A stretch of 64,000 nt of DNA, taken from assembly GCA_947494805.1 (NCBI GenBank), contig CANLWK010000003.1, forward strand, positions 644,015-708,014. The letters run 5' to 3'. This document shows positions 60,825-64,000 of the stretch, one piece after another. A program made the translations under genes and the position numbers. The stretch comes from an uncultured Croceitalea sp. GTDB taxonomy: Bacteria; Bacteroidota; Bacteroidia; Flavobacteriales; Flavobacteriaceae. The stretch's first letter is position 1. Each line of letters begins with the position of its first letter. The notes under the pieces were generated by a model. It was not told the DNA's origin. It saw nothing but the letters and a program-made list of their open reading frames with translations, and ran no database searches.

Positions 60825-61364
60825 ATGAACGAAGCTAGAGCGGCCATACGATATGCAAAAGCGACTTTAGACTTTGCCGTTGAAAAAAAAGCAGCGGACA
60901 AAGTTGAAAAAGATATGCGTAACATCGCTTCTGTAATCGCCGAAAATACAGAATTGCAAAATGTGCTTTCAAGCCCCGTCGTCAAAGGCGCGGTAAAAAA
61001 AGAAGCTTTGAATGCGATATTCAAGGGTAGCCATGAAATTACCTTTGGGTTGATCAATACCCTTACCGATAACAAGCGTATTGAGATGCTTCAAGAAGTA
61101 GCCTACAAATACATTGTACTTTTTGAAAAGATGAAAGGTGAAGATGTTGCCTACGTAACTTCGGCGATACCATTGACGGCAGCATTGGAAAAAAAGATAT
61201 TGGCACAGGTAACCAAAATTACAGGTAACAAAGTGACCATAGAAAATAAAGTTGACGAAAGTATCGTAGGCGGATTTATCCTCAGGGTGGGCGACTTACA
61301 ATACGATGCCAGTGTGGCAAGCAAACTAAACGGATTAAAACGAGAATTTACAAATAGTCTATAA
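60825..61364 (+). CDS. atpH: ATP synthase F1 subunit delta
   Basis: Couples F1 to the peripheral stalk. 179 residues with the N-terminal six-helix domain ([19 protein letters not shown] opening) and the C-terminal segment [23 protein letters not shown], the family signature. Two bases from atpA. Confidence 0.94.
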   Translation: MNEARAAIRYAKATLDFAVEKKAADKVEKDMRNIASVIAENTELQNVLSSPVVKGAVKKEALNAIFKGSHEITFGLINTLTDNKRIEMLQEVAYKYIVLFEKMKGEDVAYVTSAIPLTAALEKKILAQVTKITGNKVTIENKVDESIVGGFILRVGDLQYDASVASKLNGLKREFTNSL

Positions 61365-61366
61365 AA

Positions 61367-62947
61367 ATGGCAGGAGTAAAAGCAGCTGAGGTTTCAGCAA
61401 TATTAAAACAGCAATTATCAGGTTTCGAAGCGACCGCTTCTTTAGATGAAGTAGGTACCGTACTTCAAGTAGGTGATGGTATTGCTCGTGTGTATGGTCT
61501 TTCAAATGCACAATACGGTGAGTTGGTCGAGTTCGAAGGCGGTATGCAAGGTATCGTTTTGAACCTAGAAGAAGATAATGTTGGGGTGGTATTATTGGGC
61601 CCATCAAAAGAGATTAAAGAAGGTGCTACCGTAAAGCGCACACAAACTATTGCCTCTATCAAGGTAGGTGAAGGTATTGTTGGTCGTGTGGTAGATACTT
61701 TGGGCAACCCAATCGATGGTAAGGGGCCTATTGCTGGTGAAACCTATGAAATGCCATTGGAACGTAAAGCACCAGGAGTAATTTTCCGTCAGCCGGTAAA
61801 TGAGCCATTGCAAACTGGGGTTAAGGCCATCGATGCCATGATTCCAATTGGCAGGGGACAGCGTGAGCTGGTTATCGGGGACCGTCAAACAGGTAAGACT
61901 ACTGTTTGTATTGACACTATCTTGAACCAGAAAGAATTTTATGATGCGGGTGAACCCGTATACTGTATTTACGTTGCTGTAGGTCAAAAGGCTTCAACGG
62001 TTGCCGCTATTGCAAAGACTTTAGAAGATAAAGGCGCATTGGCATATACCACTATTGTTGCTGCAAATGCATCTGACCCTGCTCCAATGCAGGTTTACGC
62101 ACCGTTTGCTGGTGCAGCGATTGGTGAATACTTCAGAGACACAGGTCGTCCTGCTTTAATTATCTATGATGATTTATCAAAACAAGCAGTTGCATATCGT
62201 GAAGTATCACTTTTGTTAAGAAGACCACCAGGACGTGAGGCATATCCAGGTGATGTTTTCTACCTACACTCAAGATTATTGGAGCGTGCTGCAAAGGTTA
62301 TCGCTGATGACGATATTGCAAAAGATATGAATGACCTACCAGAATCATTGAAGCCAATGGTCAAAGGAGGTGGTTCGTTAACAGCACTGCCGATTATTGA
62401 AACACAAGCGGGTGACGTTTCTGCATATATTCCAACAAACGTAATTTCAATTACTGACGGACAGATTTTCTTAGAGCAAGACTTGTTTAACCAAGGTGTT
62501 CGCCCGGCGATCAACGTTGGTATCTCGGTTTCGCGTGTTGGAGGTTCTGCACAGATCAAATCAATGAAGAAAGTTGCAGGTACGCTGAAATTGGACCAGG
62601 CACAGTTCCGTGAATTAGAAGCTTTTGCGAAGTTCGGTTCAGACCTTGATGCCGCGACCATGAACGTTATTGAAAAAGGACGTCGTAATGTTGAAATTTT
62701 GAAGCAGGCACAAAATGACCCATTTACTGTTGAAGACCAAGTGGCCATCATTTTTGCAGGTTCTAAAAACTTGTTGCGTGACGTACCTGTTGATAAAGTA
62801 AAAGAATTTGAAAGAGATTTTGTCGAGTTCATGAATGCTAAACACAGAGATGTTCTTGACACCTTAAAGTCTGGCAAACTTACTGACGAGGTTACTGATA
62901 CACTGACTGCAGTTTGTAAAGATCTTTCTGGAAAGTATAGAAGTTAG
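61367..62947 (+). CDS. atpA: ATP synthase F1 subunit alpha
   Basis: The 526-residue non-catalytic nucleotide-binding subunit. Walker [11 protein letters not shown] near residue 170, the [15 protein letters not shown] segment near 265, [28 protein letters not shown] region near 285 and the [11 protein letters not shown] signature near 385 are intact. Followed by an 87-base gap holding an inverted repeat, then atpG. Confidence 0.98.
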   Translation: MAGVKAAEVSAILKQQLSGFEATASLDEVGTVLQVGDGIARVYGLSNAQYGELVEFEGGMQGIVLNLEEDNVGVVLLGPSKEIKEGATVKRTQTIASIKVGEGIVGRVVDTLGNPIDGKGPIAGETYEMPLERKAPGVIFRQPVNEPLQTGVKAIDAMIPIGRGQRELVIGDRQTGKTTVCIDTILNQKEFYDAGEPVYCIYVAVGQKASTVAAIAKTLEDKGALAYTTIVAANASDPAPMQVYAPFAGAAIGEYFRDTGRPALIIYDDLSKQAVAYREVSLLLRRPPGREAYPGDVFYLHSRLLERAAKVIADDDIAKDMNDLPESLKPMVKGGGSLTALPIIETQAGDVSAYIPTNVISITDGQIFLEQDLFNQGVRPAINVGISVSRVGGSAQIKSMKKVAGTLKLDQAQFRELEAFAKFGSDLDAATMNVIEKGRRNVEILKQAQNDPFTVEDQVAIIFAGSKNLLRDVPVDKVKEFERDFVEFMNAKHRDVLDTLKSGKLTDEVTDTLTAVCKDLSGKYRS

Positions 62948-63030
62948 TATTGAGTATTGAGTGAACGGTATGTGGTATAAAGTAGTTACATGTCAAAATC
63001 TAACTACTCATTACTAACTACTAAATACTA
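62945..63030. repeat. Imperfect inverted repeat between atpA and atpG
   Basis: The left arm (62945-62962, TAGTATTGAGTATTGAGT) contains the atpA stop codon. The right arm (63006-63030) reads ACTCATTACTAACTACT then AAATACTA, its near reverse complement. Each arm is itself built of short direct repeats. It ends four bases before the atpG start and could fold into a long AU-rich hairpin. Confidence 0.6.
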
Positions 63031-63034
63031 AAAA

Positions 63035-63892
63035 ATGGCAAACTTAAAAGAGATACGAAATAGAATAGCAACGGTTTCATCGACCATGCAGATTACAAGT
63101 GCCATGAAAATGGTATCCGCTGCAAAGTTGAAAAAGGCCCAAGATGCTATTACGGCGATGCGTCCGTATTCAGATAAGCTGACCGAACTTTTACAAAGTT
63201 TGAGTGCTAGCCTTGATGGTGATGCAGGCAGTAAATTTGCTGACAACAGGGAGGTTAAGAAAGTTTTGGTCGTTGCAATTACCTCTAACAGGGGCTTGTG
63301 TGGTGCTTTCAATTCTAACATTTTGAAGCAGTGCGCAGCACTTTCAACGTCGTATGCTGACAAGCAGGTTGATTTTATTGCCATTGGCAAAAAGGGCAAT
63401 GACACACTTGGTAAAAACCATACGGTATTGGCAAACCATAGTGGCATCTTTGATAATTTGACGTTTGAAAATGCCGCCAAGATAGCCGAAGATTTGATGC
63501 AGAAGTTTACCGAAGGGGAATATGATAGAATTGAATTGGTTTATAACAAGTTCAAGAACGCAGCTACACAAATTGTAATGACAGAGCAGTTTTTGCCGAT
63601 TGAACCTGTTGAGGGAGCGAATGCTGTAGCAGCCGATTATATTTTTGAACCTTCTAAGCCCGAGATTGTAGAACAATTGATTCCGAAATCATTGAAGACA
63701 CAATTGTTCAAAGGGATTCGTGATTCTTTTGCAAGTGAACATGGTGCACGTATGACCGCGATGCACAAGGCAACGGACAACGCCACTGAACTGCGTGACC
63801 AATTGAAATTAACGTATAACAAGGCACGTCAAGCTGCTATTACCAATGAGATTTTAGAAATTGTTGGTGGGGCTGAAGCGTTGAACAATTAG
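63035..63892 (+). CDS. atpG: ATP synthase F1 subunit gamma
   Basis: The rotating central shaft, 285 residues. N-terminal helix signature MANLKEIRNRIATVSSTMQITSAMKMVSAAKLKKAQ and the C-terminal helix with FASEHGARMTAMHKATDNA and KARQAAITNEILEIVGGAEAL. Complete. Its last six codons and stop form the start of a 52-base tandem repeat. atpD/atpC are not in the window, so beta and epsilon are encoded elsewhere, as in other Bacteroidota. Confidence 0.97.
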   Translation: MANLKEIRNRIATVSSTMQITSAMKMVSAAKLKKAQDAITAMRPYSDKLTELLQSLSASLDGDAGSKFADNREVKKVLVVAITSNRGLCGAFNSNILKQCAALSTSYADKQVDFIAIGKKGNDTLGKNHTVLANHSGIFDNLTFENAAKIAEDLMQKFTEGEYDRIELVYNKFKNAATQIVMTEQFLPIEPVEGANAVAADYIFEPSKPEIVEQLIPKSLKTQLFKGIRDSFASEHGARMTAMHKATDNATELRDQLKLTYNKARQAAITNEILEIVGGAEALNN

Positions 63893-64000
63893 ACTGAGCT
63901 TAGCGAAGTCAAATACAAAGGTAGCTGAAGCGTTGAACAATTAGACTGAGCTTAGCGAAGTCAAATACAAAGGTAGCTGAAGCGTTGAACAATTAGACTG
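63872..64000. repeat. 52-base tandem repeat duplicating the atpG 3' end
   Basis: Units start at 63872, 63924 and 63976 and are identical over the visible length; the third is cut by the window edge after 25 bases. Each unit carries the last six codons and stop of atpG, then GACTGAGCTTAGCGAAGTC (first at 63892-63910), an imperfect palindrome with GACT/AGTC and GCT/AGC pairs around opposed GA/GA. The total copy number cannot be seen. Confidence 0.9.

Noticed and set aside
62260-62877. 205-codon minus-strand frame opposite atpA
   Set aside because: Shadow of the strongly conserved alpha subunit; no recognisable protein features.
63028-63480. 150-codon minus-strand frame opposite atpG
   Set aside because: Antisense to a conserved gene, no start context or domain.

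Overview
The window reads as chromosome of a marine-type Flavobacteriaceae bacterium (Bacteroidota). Evidence: a SusC/SusD pair, two type IX secretion (T9SS) style proteins (a PorE-like OmpA protein and PorW/SprE), Bacteroidota-type promoters (TTG, about 19 bases, TAnnTTTG), weak Shine-Dalgarno signals, and several small families I know mainly from Flavobacteriia (DUF4837, DUF6341, DUF6427, DUF6909, DUF5687). No gap between genes exceeds about 280 bases, and I see no rRNA, tRNA, CRISPR array, transposase or prophage.

Layout. 1-8.7 kb: housekeeping genes (pgk 3' part, MltD-type lytic transglycosylase, DUF4837 lipoprotein, PorE-like OmpA protein, tatA, M23 peptidase, GH3-like enzyme). 8.7-26.5 kb: a polysaccharide locus, mostly one tightly packed + strand unit. 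It opens with DUF6909 (whose C-terminal half looks like a nucleoside phosphorylase) and a Wzz-like chain-length protein. Six sugar-acid genes follow: cytidylyltransferase, YhcH/NanQ-like anomerase, HpaI-type pyruvate aldolase, SDR, HAD phosphatase and 2-hydroxyacid dehydrogenase. Then come an acyltransferase, flippase, GT-B-like transferase, EpsG-like polymerase, a secreted protein, an O-antigen ligase-like protein, the initiating sugar-phosphate transferase and UDP-glucuronate decarboxylase. The part from about 11.5 to 25.5 kb is visibly AT-richer than its flanks. 26.5-36 kb: purD, DUF6341, DUF6427, DUF4254, GT9, TetR and Crp regulators, a sterol-desaturase-like oxygenase, M43 protease, alpha/beta hydrolase and a PhnD-like lipoprotein.

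36-45.3 kb (minus strand): an arsenosugar-type operon in the order DUF2064 glycosyltransferase, SusC, SusD, sodium:solute symporter, phosphoesterase fused to an AhpD-like domain, and radical SAM ArsS. It joins arsenosugar enzymes to outer- and inner-membrane uptake genes. 45.4-55 kb: patatin, a small redox/regulatory operon (PaaE-like reductase, Crp, SRPBCC, membrane protein), DUF5687/ABC exporter, small unknowns, GlxA regulator and DUF763. 55-64 kb: PorW/SprE, a bactofilin and the F-type ATP synthase operon (atpZ, DUF6168, atpB-E-F-H-A-G). The window ends in a 52-base tandem repeat that duplicates the 3' end of atpG.

The two most interesting units are the sugar-acid cassette, which looks like a CMP-ulosonate pathway using a pyruvate aldolase with no PEP-dependent synthase in the window, and the arsenosugar/SusCD operon with its fused phosphoesterase. 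Gene functions are inferred from sequence family resemblance; no search was run.
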